64,000 nucleotides of DNA from Streptomyces harbinensis (GCF_900116145.1 NZ_FPAB01000012.1:1-64000), one strand, 5' to 3'; shown: positions 24,633 to 35,100, counted from the first letter of the stretch. The notes: generated by a model not told the origin, from the sequence alone. Translations and numbers: made by a program.

Positions 24633-26510
24633 TCAGTCGTTCGCGTCGCCGAAGTCGGGGCGCACGCCGCGGGCGGCCATGACCTCGTCGTTGGAGGTTC
24701 CGGCGGGGACCATCGGCCAGACCATGGCGTCCTCGTGGACGATGAAGTCGACGACGACGGGGCGGTCGTTGATGGAGTTGGCCTTCTCGATGACCGCGTC
24801 CAGCTGCTCGGGGTTCTCGCAGCGCAGTCCGACGCAGCCCATGGCTTCGGCGAGTTTGACGAAGTCGGGGATCCGGGTGCCCTGGCTGGTGGCCGTGGGG
24901 TCGGCGTCCGGGCCGTCGCGCAGCACGGTGTTGGAATACCGCTGATTGTAGAAGAGGGTCTGCCACTGGCGGACCATGCCCAGGGCGCCGTTGTTGATGA
25001 TGGCGACCTTGATGGGGGCGCCGTTGAGGGCGGCGGTGGTCAGTTCCTGATTGGTCATCTGGAAGCAGCCGTCGCCGTCGATGGCCCACACGGTGGCGTC
25101 GGGGCGGCCGGCCTTGGCGCCGAGTGCCGCGGGGACGGCGTAGCCCATGGTGCCCGCGCCGCCGGAGTTGAGCCAGGTGCCGGGGCGGTCGAAGGTCAGG
25201 AAGTGGGCGGCCCACATCTGGTGCTGGCCGACGCCCGCGGTGTAGATGGTGTTCTCGGGGGCGAGGGTGCCGATGCGTTCGATGACCTGCTGCGGGGAGA
25301 GCGAGCCGTCCTGGGGGAGGTCGTAGCCCAGCGGGTAGGTCTCGCGCCAGCGGTCGAGCTGCTGCCACCACTCGCGGTAGCGGGCGGCGGCGGCCTCGCC
25401 GAGGTGGCCGGCCTCCGCCTCGGCGCGCAGGGCGGCGGCGAGGTCGGTCAGGACGTCCTTGGCGTCGCCGACGATGGGCACGTCCGCGGTGCGGATCTTG
25501 CCGATCTCGGCGGGGTCGATGTCGGCGTGGATGACCTTGGCGTGCGGCGCGAAGGTGTCGCTGCGGCCGGTGACGCGGTCGTCGAAGCGGGCGCCGAGGG
25601 TGATGAGCAGGTCGGACTTCTGGAGGGCGGTGACGGCGGCGACGGAGCCGTGCATGCCGGGCATGCCCAGGTGCTGCGGGTGGCTGTCGGGGAAGACGCC
25701 CAGGGCCATCAGGGTGGTGGTGACGGGGGCGCCGGTCAGCTCGGCGAGGGCCAGGAGTTCGGGTGCGGCGCCGGCTTTGAGGACGCCGCCGCCGACGTAC
25801 AGCACGGGGCGCTTGGCGTCGGCGATCAGCCGGGCGGCCTCGCGGATCTGCTTGGCGTGCGGCCGGGAGGCGGGGCGGTAGCCGGGCAGGTCGATGGCGG
25901 GCGGCCAGCTGAAGGTGGTGCGGGCCTGGAGGGCGTCCTTGGAGATGTCGACGAGGACGGGGCCGGGGCGGCCGGTGGCGGCGATGTGGAACGCCTCGGC
26001 GATGGTGCGCGGGATGTCGGCGGGGTCGGTGACCAGGAAGTTGTGCTTGGTGACGGGCGTGGTGATGCCGCAGATGTCGGCTTCCTGGAAGGCGTCGGTG
26101 CCGATGACGGAGCTGGCGACCTGGCCGGTGATGGCGACCAGCGGCACGGAGTCCATGTAGGCGTCGGCGATGGGGGTGACCAGGTTGGTGGCACCGGGGC
26201 CCGAGGTGGCCATGCAGACGCCGACCTTGCCGGTGGCCTGCGCGTAGCCGGTGGCGGCGTGGCCCGCGCCCTGCTCGTGGCGCACCAGGATGTGGCGCAC
26301 GGCCGTGGAGTCGATCATGGGGTCGTAGGCGGGGAGGATCGCGCCGCCGGGGATGCCGAATACGGTGTCCGCGCCGACCGCTTCGAGGGAGCGGATGAGC
26401 GCCTGGGCGCCCGTGACGTGCTCGGCGGCGGGGGCGGCGGGCTGCTGGGGAGTACCGCCGCGGGGGGCCCGTGGCTGCGGCTTGGGAGCCCCGGTGGCCT
26501 GTTCGGTCAT
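24633..26510 (-). CDS. ilvB: Acetolactate synthase large subunit
   Basis: 625 residues from ATG 26510 (MTEQATGAPKPQ). ThDP enzyme condensing two pyruvates, or pyruvate and 2-oxobutyrate. Three thiamine-enzyme domains are visible: an N-terminal domain with the catalytic glutamate in VRHEQGAGHAATGYA (E79), an FAD-binding middle domain, and a C-terminal ThDP motif GDGCFQMTNQELTTA followed by VAIINNGALGMVRQWQ. The first 30 residues are an alanine/proline-rich extension common in streptomycetes. A longer frame to 26732 would read through the leader peptide and terminator, so it is rejected. Confidence 0.97.
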   Translation of the reverse strand: MTEQATGAPKPQPRAPRGGTPQQPAAPAAEHVTGAQALIRSLEAVGADTVFGIPGGAILPAYDPMIDSTAVRHILVRHEQGAGHAATGYAQATGKVGVCMATSGPGATNLVTPIADAYMDSVPLVAITGQVASSVIGTDAFQEADICGITTPVTKHNFLVTDPADIPRTIAEAFHIAATGRPGPVLVDISKDALQARTTFSWPPAIDLPGYRPASRPHAKQIREAARLIADAKRPVLYVGGGVLKAGAAPELLALAELTGAPVTTTLMALGVFPDSHPQHLGMPGMHGSVAAVTALQKSDLLITLGARFDDRVTGRSDTFAPHAKVIHADIDPAEIGKIRTADVPIVGDAKDVLTDLAAALRAEAEAGHLGEAAAARYREWWQQLDRWRETYPLGYDLPQDGSLSPQQVIERIGTLAPENTIYTAGVGQHQMWAAHFLTFDRPGTWLNSGGAGTMGYAVPAALGAKAGRPDATVWAIDGDGCFQMTNQELTTAALNGAPIKVAIINNGALGMVRQWQTLFYNQRYSNTVLRDGPDADPTATSQGTRIPDFVKLAEAMGCVGLRCENPEQLDAVIEKANSINDRPVVVDFIVHEDAMVWPMVPAGTSNDEVMAARGVRPDFGDAND

Positions 26511-26567
26511 CGACGTGTCTCTTCTCGAGATGGGTGGTGCGCTGGTGCGGATCGGTGTCGGTGCAAC

Positions 26568-26601
26568 AAAAAACCCCTCGTGCCGGATGGCATGCGAGGG
26601 G
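26568..26601 (-). terminator. ilvB attenuator terminator
   Basis: GC-rich stem (26574-26580 with 26595-26601, plus an inner TGCC/GGCA pairing) followed on the minus strand by six T (plus 26568-26573). One of the few U-tract terminators in the window. Confidence 0.92.
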
Positions 26602-26638
26602 AGCGCGTCGCTGGTGGCCGCGGGTGGAGGTCCCGGGG

Positions 26639-26680
26639 TCAGCCGACGCGCCGACCAAGTACGAGAATTCGGGTCTGCAT
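26639..26680 (-). CDS. ilvB leader peptide (MQTRILVLGRRVG)
   Basis: 13 codons from ATG 26680 with a strong AAGGAGG upstream. MQTRILVLGRRVG contains a run of Ile-Leu-Val-Leu codons, the known actinobacterial ilvB leader pattern. It is followed 38 nt later by the attenuator. Stalling on any of the three branched-chain codons would relieve termination. Confidence 0.93.
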   Translation of the reverse strand: MQTRILVLGRRVG

Positions 26681-26738
26681 GGACCTGACCCTCCTCCTTG
26701 GCACCGCTCCGTGTCAAGCGGGCGGAATGCACGTCTCA

Positions 26739-29700
26739 CTATGTGGGCGCCACCGGGGACGGTGTGGGGCCGGCGGCGGTGGGGTCGCCGCGGCCGTGCA
26801 GCCGGGGGGCCGGGACGGTGGCCAGCTCGGCGGCGGGGCCGGCGGCCGGGGCGCCGGCCGCGCCGGGAACGGGCAGCCGGCCGCCCTCCAGCAGCCGGTG
26901 CAGCCGGGCCGGCTCCAGGGGCTCGCTGAACAGCGGCCCCTGGGCGTGGGTGCAGCCCAGGGCGCGCAGGGTGGCGGCCAGGTCGGGGTGGTCGATGCCA
27001 TCGGCCACGGTGGGGACGCCGAGGTCGCCGGTGAGCCGCAGCAGGGCGCCGGTGACGGTGCGCAGGGCCGGTGATTCCAGGAGCCCGTCGGTCAGCTCCC
27101 GGTCGAGGCGGACGAGGTCGACGGGGAGCCGCAGGAGCGCGGCGGGCGGGGTGGCCGTGCCGCCGAAGCCGTCGAGGGCGACGCCGACGCCGAGCCGGCC
27201 GAGGTCGGACAGCCGGCGGCGCAGTTCGGGCGAGGCGAGGACGGGGGCGGCCTCGGGCAGTTCGAGGAGGAGGGATTCGGGAGGCAGTTCGTGCTGGGTC
27301 AGCAGGGCCTCGACGCCGCCCGCGCCGAACGGGCGGTCGGTGAGCCGCCCGGCCGGGAGCCGGACGGCGACCGGGAGGGTGTGCCCGGCGGCGCGGCGCC
27401 GGGCGGCCTCGGCGACGGCCTGTTCCAGCAGCCAGCGTGAGACGTCGGTGCCGCGCTCGGCTCCGTGCGGGTCGGCGGGCCGGGTGAGCGGCGGGCCGTA
27501 CTCGCGGCGCCCGCGCAGATGCTCCAGCGGGGTGGGCAGCGGGCTGTGGGCGGAGCGCCAGCGGGCCTGGGCGCTCAGTGCGGTGATCCGGCCGTCGTCG
27601 AGGCCGACGACGGGCTGGTGGAGCAGGGTCAGTTCGCCGGTGTGCAGCGCGGCGCGCAGCCGGGCGGCGAGCTGGGTGCGGCGGACGGCCTCGGTGCGCA
27701 GGTGCGGGGTGTAGAACTCGACGCGGGCCTTGCCGGCCTGCTTGGCCCGGTACATGGCGAGGTCGGCGTCGCGCATCAGCGTGGCGGGGGTGCTGCCGGG
27801 CTCGGCGAAGGCGACACCGATGCTGGCGGCCACCCGGACCTCTCCCTCGCGCAGCTGGTAGGGGCGGGAGAGGGCGGCGCGCACCCGCTCGGCGATCTCC
27901 CGCAGGCGCTGCTCGCGGCCGGCGGGCCCGGCGCCCGGGTCGCCGGTGATGAGTGCGGCGAACTCGTCGCCGCCGAGCCGGGCGGTGAGGTCGCCCTGCC
28001 GCACGGCGTCGCGCAGCCGGCGGGCCGCCCGGATGAGCAGTTCGTCTCCGGCCTGGTGGCCGATCGAGTCGTTGACGGCCTTGAAGCCGTCGAGGTCGAT
28101 GAAGAGGACGGCGATCTCGCCGCCGGCCACCGGCCCCTGGGCGAGGGCGGTCTCCACCCGTTCGGTGAACAGCGCCCGGTTGGGCAGGTCGGTGAGCGGG
28201 TCGTGCGAGGCGCTGTGCCGCAGCTGTTCCTGGAGGCGGACCCGGTCGGTGACGTCCCGGCTGTTGAAGATGAGGCCGGTGGGGTGGCGGTTGACGGTGG
28301 ATTCGATGTGCATCCACCGTTCCTCGGGTCCGCCGTGCCGGATGCGGCATTCGATGCGGGTGGCGGGCTCGGCGTCCGGGGCGGCGGCCAGGAAGCGGCA
28401 CAGCTCGTAGAGCACCCGGTCGGCGTCGTCGGGGTGGATGAGGCTGTGGAACGGCTTGCCGATCAGCCGGTCCGGGTCGCGCCCGTAGACCCCGGCGGCG
28501 GCCGGGCTGACGTACCGCAGCCTGCCGTCCTGGGCGGAGATCATGATCACATCGCTGGAGCCCTGGACGAGGGAGCGGAAGTGGTTCTCCTGGCGGGAGA
28601 GTTCGCGGGTGAGCTTGAGGTTCTCCATGAGGGTGATGCCCTGCCGGGCGAGCAGGGCCACCACGACGGTGGTGGCGGTGACGACCACCACCGGGTCGGG
28701 CTGTCCGCCGCCGGTGTTGTAGGTGAGCAGGATGCTCAGGAAGCAGACGGCGGCGGCGAGGTAGGGCATCAGGGAGGCGAAGGAGCCCAGCCGGTCGGGG
28801 GCTTCCTCGCCCCGTGCCCCGGCCGGGCTCTCGCCGGCGGCGGGGTCGGCCCCGGGGTCGGGGTCACCGGACGGGTCGAGCGCGGTGAGCGGGGTGAGCG
28901 GGGTGAGGGCCGGCAGGGAGGTGAGCGGGAGACCGGTGGCCGGGCCGGCGGGGGCCGCCGCGTCGGCGGTGGCCCGGCCGCCCGGCCGGTCGTCCTCGCC
29001 CGGGCGGCCCGACACCCAGGGGGCCAGGGCCAGCAGCAGCGATCCCGCGAACCAGCCGGCGTCCAGCAACTGGCCCGAGCTGTAGTGCTCGCGGAGCATC
29101 GGTGAGCTGAACAGGGCGTCGCACAGCACCGTCACGGCGAGCCCGCCCACCGCCATGTTGACGGCGGAGCGGTGCTCGGGGCCGCGTCGGAAGTGCAGCA
29201 CCAGCAGCATGGACACCAGCGCGATGTCCAGTAGCGGATAGCCCAGCGCGAGGGCCATCCTGGCCACCGACTCGCCCTGGCCCTCGGCGGTGTGGACCAG
29301 CGCCACGCTCCAGGTGAGGGTGAGCAGCGAGCCGGCGACCAGCCAGGCGTCCAGGCCGAAGCAGAACCAGCCGGTGCGGGTCAGCGGGCGCTTGGCGAGC
29401 ATCAGCAGCCCCACGATGGCCAGCGGCGCGAACAGCAGGTAGCACAGGTCGGCCACCGAGGTGCGCGGCACCGGCTCCTGGAGGACCACCTCGTACCAGC
29501 CCCAGATGGCGCTGCCGAGGCCCGTCATCGCGGACGAGGCCCCCAGCAGCACCCAGGCGGGCCGCAGGGTGCCGGTGCGGGTGCGGGCGAACCACAGGCA
29601 GGAGGCGGTGGCGAGCCAGGCGGCGGCGGTCAGCCCGAAGTCGCCCATGACGGCGGCGAGCTGGGGCGAGCCCCAGCCGAACGCGGCGCCCAGTACGTAC

Positions 29701-29858
29701 GCTCCGCACACCGTGGCCAGGGCCAGCTGGGGCACCGGCCCGCTGAGCAGGGCCGGGCGCGGCGGCGGGGGTGCCGCCGGCGCGGCGCCGTCCCCGGTGC
29801 TCATCGGACCGCCCGCCACACCGTGCCGCGGCCGTGCTGAAGTCGGCTTTTCGTCCAT
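26739..29858 (-). CDS. cdgC: Membrane GGDEF protein with degenerate EAL domain
   Basis: About 1039 residues. Layout: multi-helix membrane region (about residues 25-270, with a further helix pair near 355-400), PAS domain (about 435-550, HFRSLVQGSSDVIMI...), GGDEF domain with intact LGGDEFAAL near 631 and CIDLDGF-type metal site (LFIDLDGFKAVND), then an EAL-fold domain from about 740. The EAL motif is replaced by SAQ, the conserved Asn of the next motif by Arg (VRLPAG), and DDFGTGYSS by DGFGGTATP. It probably makes c-di-GMP but cannot hydrolyse it. Named by synteny and architecture with CdgC of streptomycetes. Start uncertain: ATG 29858 chosen, ATG 29804 possible. Confidence 0.85.
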   Translation of the reverse strand: MDEKPTSARPRHGVAGGPMSTGDGAAPAAPPPPRPALLSGPVPQLALATVCGAYVLGAAFGWGSPQLAAVMGDFGLTAAAWLATASCLWFARTRTGTLRPAWVLLGASSAMTGLGSAIWGWYEVVLQEPVPRTSVADLCYLLFAPLAIVGLLMLAKRPLTRTGWFCFGLDAWLVAGSLLTLTWSVALVHTAEGQGESVARMALALGYPLLDIALVSMLLVLHFRRGPEHRSAVNMAVGGLAVTVLCDALFSSPMLREHYSSGQLLDAGWFAGSLLLALAPWVSGRPGEDDRPGGRATADAAAPAGPATGLPLTSLPALTPLTPLTALDPSGDPDPGADPAAGESPAGARGEEAPDRLGSFASLMPYLAAAVCFLSILLTYNTGGGQPDPVVVVTATTVVVALLARQGITLMENLKLTRELSRQENHFRSLVQGSSDVIMISAQDGRLRYVSPAAAGVYGRDPDRLIGKPFHSLIHPDDADRVLYELCRFLAAAPDAEPATRIECRIRHGGPEERWMHIESTVNRHPTGLIFNSRDVTDRVRLQEQLRHSASHDPLTDLPNRALFTERVETALAQGPVAGGEIAVLFIDLDGFKAVNDSIGHQAGDELLIRAARRLRDAVRQGDLTARLGGDEFAALITGDPGAGPAGREQRLREIAERVRAALSRPYQLREGEVRVAASIGVAFAEPGSTPATLMRDADLAMYRAKQAGKARVEFYTPHLRTEAVRRTQLAARLRAALHTGELTLLHQPVVGLDDGRITALSAQARWRSAHSPLPTPLEHLRGRREYGPPLTRPADPHGAERGTDVSRWLLEQAVAEAARRRAAGHTLPVAVRLPAGRLTDRPFGAGGVEALLTQHELPPESLLLELPEAAPVLASPELRRRLSDLGRLGVGVALDGFGGTATPPAALLRLPVDLVRLDRELTDGLLESPALRTVTGALLRLTGDLGVPTVADGIDHPDLAATLRALGCTHAQGPLFSEPLEPARLHRLLEGGRLPVPGAAGAPAAGPAAELATVPAPRLHGRGDPTAAGPTPSPVAPT

Positions 29859-30002
29859 GGACCGTGCATCCGCCTGTCGCCCCCCTGCTCCGCTGAACTC
29901 TCCCCGGCACGGACGATACACCAGCTCCGTCACTCAGCGCCATAGCCATTCAACCGAGAGTGATAATGAGGGGGACCCTCTGCACTGTGTGTAGCTTCCC
30001 CA

Positions 30003-30017
30003 TCTCACTGTGTGAGG
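30003..30017 (-). promoter_or_regulatory. Candidate BldD site upstream of cdgC
   Basis: On the minus strand TCACACAGTGAGA fits the BldD consensus TNACNCWGNGTNA with one mismatch. It overlaps the stop of the 2-hydroxyacid dehydrogenase gene, 147 bp upstream of cdgC. Confidence 0.35.
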
Positions 30018-30976
30018 GAAGTGGCTGATGTGTCCTCCCCCGCCTCGGCCACCACGTACCGCAGCGGTTCCCCCGCCGCGAACCGTTCCAACTGCTGCCG
30101 CACCAGGCGCTCGGCGCGCGGCCGGAAGGCCGTCGACGGCCCGCCGACGTGCGGCGTGATCAGCACCCCAGGCGCCTGCCAGAGCGGGTGCCCGGCGGGC
30201 AGCGGCTCGGGGTCGGTGACATCGAGGGCGGCCCGCAGCCGGCCCGACTCCAGCTCCGCAAGCAGCGCGCCGGTGTCCACCACCGCGCCGCGCGAGACGT
30301 TCACCAGCAGGGCGCCGTCCGGCAGCGCGGCCAGGAACTCCGCGTCTACCAGGCCCCGGGTGGCGTCCGTCAGCGGCGTGGCCAGGAACACCACCTCGGC
30401 GCCGGGCAGCAGCTCCGGCAGCGCGGTGGCGGGATGCACCGGCCCGCGCCCGGTGGTACGGGCCCGGCCCGCGACCCGTACCACCTCGGCCGGCTCGAAC
30501 GGCAGCAGCCGGTCCTCGATCGCGGCGCCGATCCCGCCGTAGCCGACGATCAGGACCCGGCGGTCGGCCAGCGAGGTCAGTATCCGGGTCCGCCAGCGCC
30601 CCTCGCCCTGGTCGCGGACCGCCTCGGGGACGCCGCGCAGCGCCGCGAGGGCGAGGGTGAGGGCGAGTTCGGCGGTGGAGGTGTTGTGCAGCGGCCCGGC
30701 GTTGCACAGCAAAGTCCCGGCGGGCAGCTCCGGGACGGCGGGCAGCATGTGGTCCACCCCGGCGGTCAGGGTCTGCACCACCCGCAGCCGGGGCATGTGC
30801 GGCAGCGGGCGCACCGCGACATGGGGGCCCTTCAGGTACGGCACCGTGTAGAACACACAATCGGCGGGGTCCGCCGGGAAATCCTCCGCGCCGTTCCAGT
30901 GCACGTAGCGGAGCGAGGCGGGCAGCGGGGCCAGTTCGCTGGGCGGCAGGGGCAGCCAGACATCTCCTGTGGTCAT
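30005..30976 (-). CDS. D-isomer-specific 2-hydroxyacid dehydrogenase
   Basis: 323 residues. NAD-dependent oxidoreductase of the formate/glycerate dehydrogenase family. Rossmann motif VLIVGYGGIGAAIED, catalytic arginine in VNVSRGAVVDTGAL, glutamate in DVTDPEPLPAGHPLW and histidine in LITPHVGGPS are all present. Closest in style to the YcdW/glyoxylate-hydroxypyruvate reductase subgroup. No operon partner; it precedes cdgC on the same strand with a 146-bp gap. Confidence 0.88.
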   Translation of the reverse strand: MTTGDVWLPLPPSELAPLPASLRYVHWNGAEDFPADPADCVFYTVPYLKGPHVAVRPLPHMPRLRVVQTLTAGVDHMLPAVPELPAGTLLCNAGPLHNTSTAELALTLALAALRGVPEAVRDQGEGRWRTRILTSLADRRVLIVGYGGIGAAIEDRLLPFEPAEVVRVAGRARTTGRGPVHPATALPELLPGAEVVFLATPLTDATRGLVDAEFLAALPDGALLVNVSRGAVVDTGALLAELESGRLRAALDVTDPEPLPAGHPLWQAPGVLITPHVGGPSTAFRPRAERLVRQQLERFAAGEPLRYVVAEAGEDTSATSLTQ

Positions 30977-31089
30977 GGCCGCCAGGCTACGCGCGCCGTC
31001 CTTGGACGCCCCTTGCGGCGACGCTGTCGGGGCCGCCCGTTACGTTGGATGGCGCGGGTGGCGGGGGACATTGGGGAAGGAACGGTTCG

Positions 31090-32109
31090 GTGCGGTACAG
31101 GACGATCGGCACGGGGGCGGTCCGGGTTGCGGCCATCGGCCTGGGCTGCATGCCGATGAGCTGGGCGTATTCGGCCTCGCAGCGGGACAGGCAGGGGTCG
31201 CTGCGCACGGTGCGGGCGGCGCTGGACGCGGGCTGCACGGTGCTGGACACGGCCGACATGTACGGCCCCTACACCAACGAGCTGCTGCTGGGCCGGGTGT
31301 TGAGGGAGCGCAGGGACGAGGTGTTCCTGGCCGCCAAGTGCGGGCTGCTGGCCGGCGACCGGCACATCGTGGCCAACGGCCGCCCGGCGTACATCAAACG
31401 GGCCTGCGACGCCTCGCTGCGGCGGCTGCGCACCGATGTCATCGACCTGTACCAGCTGCACCGCATCGATCCCGAGGTGCCGGTCGAGGAGACCTGGGGG
31501 GCGATGTCGGAGCTGGTGGCGGCGGGGAAGGTACGGGCGCTCGGGCTGTGCGCGCTGGAACCGCGCGGCCGGCGCGGCCGGGGCGGCGGCGGGCCGGGCG
31601 GCGCGGTGGCGGACCGGTACGCACGGACGCTGCGGGTGCTGGCCCGCATCCAGCAGGTCTTCCCGGTGAACGCGGTGCAGGCGGAGCTGTCGGTGTGGTC
31701 GCCGGAGGCGCTGCGCGGGCTGCTGCCGTGGTGCGAGGCGCGGGGCATCGGGCTGCTGGCGGCGATGCCGCTGGGCAACGGTTTCCTCAGCGGCACGCTG
31801 ACGCCGGGCGGCGGTTTCGAACCGGAGGATCTGCGGGCCAGGCACCCGCGCTTCACCGCCGAGATGATGGCGGCCAACCAGCCGCTGGTGGCCGGGCTGC
31901 GCCGGGTGGCGGCCCGTCACGACGGGGCGACGGCGGCGCAGGTGGCGCTGGCGTGGCTGCTGGCCCAGGGCCGCCACGTGGTGCCGATACCGGGCACCAA
32001 GCAGGAACACTGGGCCCGGGAGAACGCGGCGGCGAGCGAGCTGCGGCTGACGCCGCAGGACCTCGCGGAGATCGCGGCGCTGCCGCCCGCGCAGGGCTCC
32101 TGGGAGTGA
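31090..32109 (+). CDS. Aldo/keto reductase
   Basis: 339 residues from a GTG at 31090 with AAGGAA 8 nt upstream. (beta/alpha)8 NADPH reductase with the full catalytic tetrad: Asp and Tyr in LDTADMYGPYTNE, Lys in FLAAKCGLLAG, His in LYQLHRIDPEVP. The C-terminal AWLLAQGRHVVPIPGTKQ carries the NADPH adenine loop. It resembles the YakC/AKR13 group. Transcribed divergently from the 2-hydroxyacid dehydrogenase with a 113-bp gap; substrate unknown. Confidence 0.92.
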   Translation: MRYRTIGTGAVRVAAIGLGCMPMSWAYSASQRDRQGSLRTVRAALDAGCTVLDTADMYGPYTNELLLGRVLRERRDEVFLAAKCGLLAGDRHIVANGRPAYIKRACDASLRRLRTDVIDLYQLHRIDPEVPVEETWGAMSELVAAGKVRALGLCALEPRGRRGRGGGGPGGAVADRYARTLRVLARIQQVFPVNAVQAELSVWSPEALRGLLPWCEARGIGLLAAMPLGNGFLSGTLTPGGGFEPEDLRARHPRFTAEMMAANQPLVAGLRRVAARHDGATAAQVALAWLLAQGRHVVPIPGTKQEHWARENAAASELRLTPQDLAEIAALPPAQGSWE

Positions 32110-32173
32110 GCGGACCGGGGCGCGCCCCCGGGCGGGCGGGCCGCCGTACGGGCCGGGTGCCCGCCGGGTGACC

Positions 32174-35100
32174 TCAGCCCTCGGCCGGGCTGGTCTGCGC
32201 CAGCAGGCCCAGCCGGTGGGCCAGGGCCGCCGCCTCGCCGCGGCCGGAGACCCCCAGCTTGGCCAGGATGTGCGAGACATGGACGCTGGCCGTCTTCGGT
32301 GAGATGAACAGCTCCTCGGCGATCTGCCGGTTGCTGCGCCCGGCGGCCACCAGCGCCAGTACGTCACGTTCCCGGGCGGTCAGCCCGCGGTCGTCCCGGG
32401 CGGGCGTCCGGGCCGCGGCGGCGGTCAGCGGCAGCCGGGCGCGCTGCGCCAGCAGTCCCGCCTCCCGCTCCAGCGGGGCCGCGCCCAGCGCGCGGGCGGC
32501 CTCGTACGCCCGGAGCAGCAGCGCCCCCGCGCCCTTGCGGTCGCCCTCGGTCAGGTGCGCCTCGGCGGCGTGGGCGCGGGCCTGGGCCAGCAGGTACGGG
32601 CGGTCCAGTTCCTCCAGGGCGGCCGTGGCCGCCGCCCAGTCCGCCGGCCGCGCGGTGCCCTCGGCGCGCCGCAGTTCGGCCTCGGTCAGCGCCGCGTGCG
32701 CCCGCCAGACCGGGTAGTCGCGGCGCAGCCCCGCCGCGTACCGGCGGATCAGCGCGGTCGCCTCGGCCCGTCCCGGGCCGGCCGCCGGTACCGTCGCCGC
32801 GTCGCCCTCGGCGACCGCCGCCGCGTGCACCAGCGGCCAGGTGTACGCGCCCGCCCCGGGGGAGCGTCCGGCGGCGGCCGCGTCGGCGAAGATCTGCCGG
32901 GCGTCCAGGATCCGGCCCCGGGCCGCTGCCAGCAGGAGCTTGCAGCGGGCGGCCGGGTGGGCGTGCTGGACGGACTGGTCGTACGCGTTGTACTGCTCGG
33001 TCATCACGGCGATCTCGGCCTCGGCCTCCGCGTGGTCGCCGCGTGCCAGCGCCAGCTGGGCGAGGAACTCCGCCGCCAGGGCCCGGTTCACCGGGGAGGC
33101 GGCGTCCCCGGCGGCGGCGCGGCCCGCCGCCCGGGCCTCCTCCCAGCGCCCCAGGGAGTACAGCGAGTCGCCCCGGTTGCGGTGCAGCCAGACCGCGGTC
33201 TGCCGCAGCCGCCAGCGGTCCGCCAGCTTCAGCGCCTCGTCCCCGACCTCCAGGGACTCCCGGGAGCGGCCCACGGTCTCCAGGATGGACTGGAGGTTCA
33301 CATGGCTGCGGGTGAAGACGTTGACGTGGTGGCCCTCCTGGACCCGCTGGGCGGCGGCGCGCATCAGGGCGAGCCCTTCGTCGGCGTCCCCGGTCTCGGC
33401 CATCAGGCCGCCCCGGCTGACCAGGGCGTGCAGTTCGGCCTCCTCGTTGCCCATCGCCCGGGCCAGTTCCTCGGCCTGTTCCGCGGTCCGCAGCCCCCTG
33501 GGGCCGGCGTCGAAGAGCACCGCCCAGGTCGCCGCCTCGGTGAGGACGTGCGCGTGCGTGGGTGACGGTTCGTGGCCGGCGAGCAGCCGCTGCGCCCGGT
33601 CCAGTTCGTCCCAGCCGGTGCCCCGGGCCACGTACCGCATCATCTTGGCCTTCTGGGTCCAGAACCAGGCCGCGCGCAGCGGGTGGTCCAGTTCCTCGAC
33701 GATGCGCAGGGCGCGCTTGACGACCGACAGCGCGCGTTCGGAGTCGCCCGTCAGCCGGGCGGCCACCGCGACCTCGGCCAGCACGTCCAGATGGCTGAGC
33801 GTCTCGTCCACGCAGTCGCACAGGGGGTACGACTCCACGTCCCGGGGCGGCCGTTGCGCCACCCGGACGGCCGGCGGGACGCTGTCCCACAGTTCCAGGA
33901 CCCGCTCCAGCATCCGCAGCTGCTCGGCGTACGCGTGCCGGCTGCGCGCCTCGTCGGCGGCGCTGAGCGCGGCGGGCAGTGCCTTGGCGGGGTCCTGCGC
34001 CTGGTACCAGAATCCGGCGAGCCGGGCGGGGCGTTCGTCGGCGCCGACCAGGGTGGGGTCGGCCTCCAGGGCCTCGGCGTAGCGGCGGGAGAGCCGGGAG
34101 CGCTCGCCGGGCAGCAGGTCGTCGACGACGGCTTCGCGGACCAGCGCGTGCCGGAAGCGGTAGGTGTCGTCCTCGTCGGCGCGCAGCAGGTTGGCGCCGA
34201 CGGCGGTGCGCAGGGCGTCGATCAGCTCGTCCTCGCCGGAGGGGACGACGGCGCGCAGCAGGGCGTGCTCGACGCGGGAGCCGCCCCGGGCGGCGATCCG
34301 GATCACGCGCTGGACGGTTTCGGGGAGCGCTTCGACGCGGACCAGGAGCAGGTCGCGGACCGAGTCGCTGAGCATGCCGGGGGCGCTGCCGCCGGTGAGG
34401 CAGCCGGCGAGTTCCTCGACGAAGAAGGCGTTGCCGTCGGAGCGCTGGTGGATTTGCTCGATGACGCGTTCGGGGGGCCGGCTGCCGTGGATGCCGGTCA
34501 GCTGGCGGCCGACCTCTTCCCGGCTGAAGCGTTCGAGTTCGATCCGCTCCACGGTGCGCAGCCGGTCCAGTTCGGCGAGGAACGGGCGCAGCGGGTGGCG
34601 GCGGTGGATGTCGTCCGAGCGGTAGGTCATGAGGAGCAGCACCCGGCCGGGGGGCAGGGAGCGCAGGAGGTAGCCGAGGAGTTCGCGGGTGGACCGGTCG
34701 GACCAGTGCAGGTCCTCGATGGCGAGCACGAGGGTGCGGCGCCTGGCGAGGGTGTCCAGCAGCCGGGCGGTGAGTTCGAAGAGCCGGCCGCGGGCCTCGC
34801 CGTCGCCGGCCGGGGCGGGCGGGGCGGCGGGGTCGCCGAGTTCGGGGAGGAGCAGGGCGAGTTCGCCGCCGAAGCCGCCCGCGGCCTCGGCCAGCTCGTC
34901 GCCGAGGCTGCGGGAGAGGCTGCGCAGCAGGGTGGAGACGGGGGCGAACGGCAGCCCGTCGGCGCCCGCCTCGACGCAGGCGCCGACGGCGGTGAGCGCG
35001 CCGGCGTCCCGGGCGCGCTCCAGCGTCTCCTCCAGCAGCCGGGTCTTGCCGACGCCGGCCTCGCCGCCGATGAGCACCGCCCGGGGGGCGCCGTCGGCGG

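Noticed and set aside
24067..28401. 1444-codon frame spanning ilvN, ilvB and part of cdgC
   Set aside because: Only the last 174 codons (ilvN) match a protein family; the rest is Arg/Pro-rich shadow sequence.
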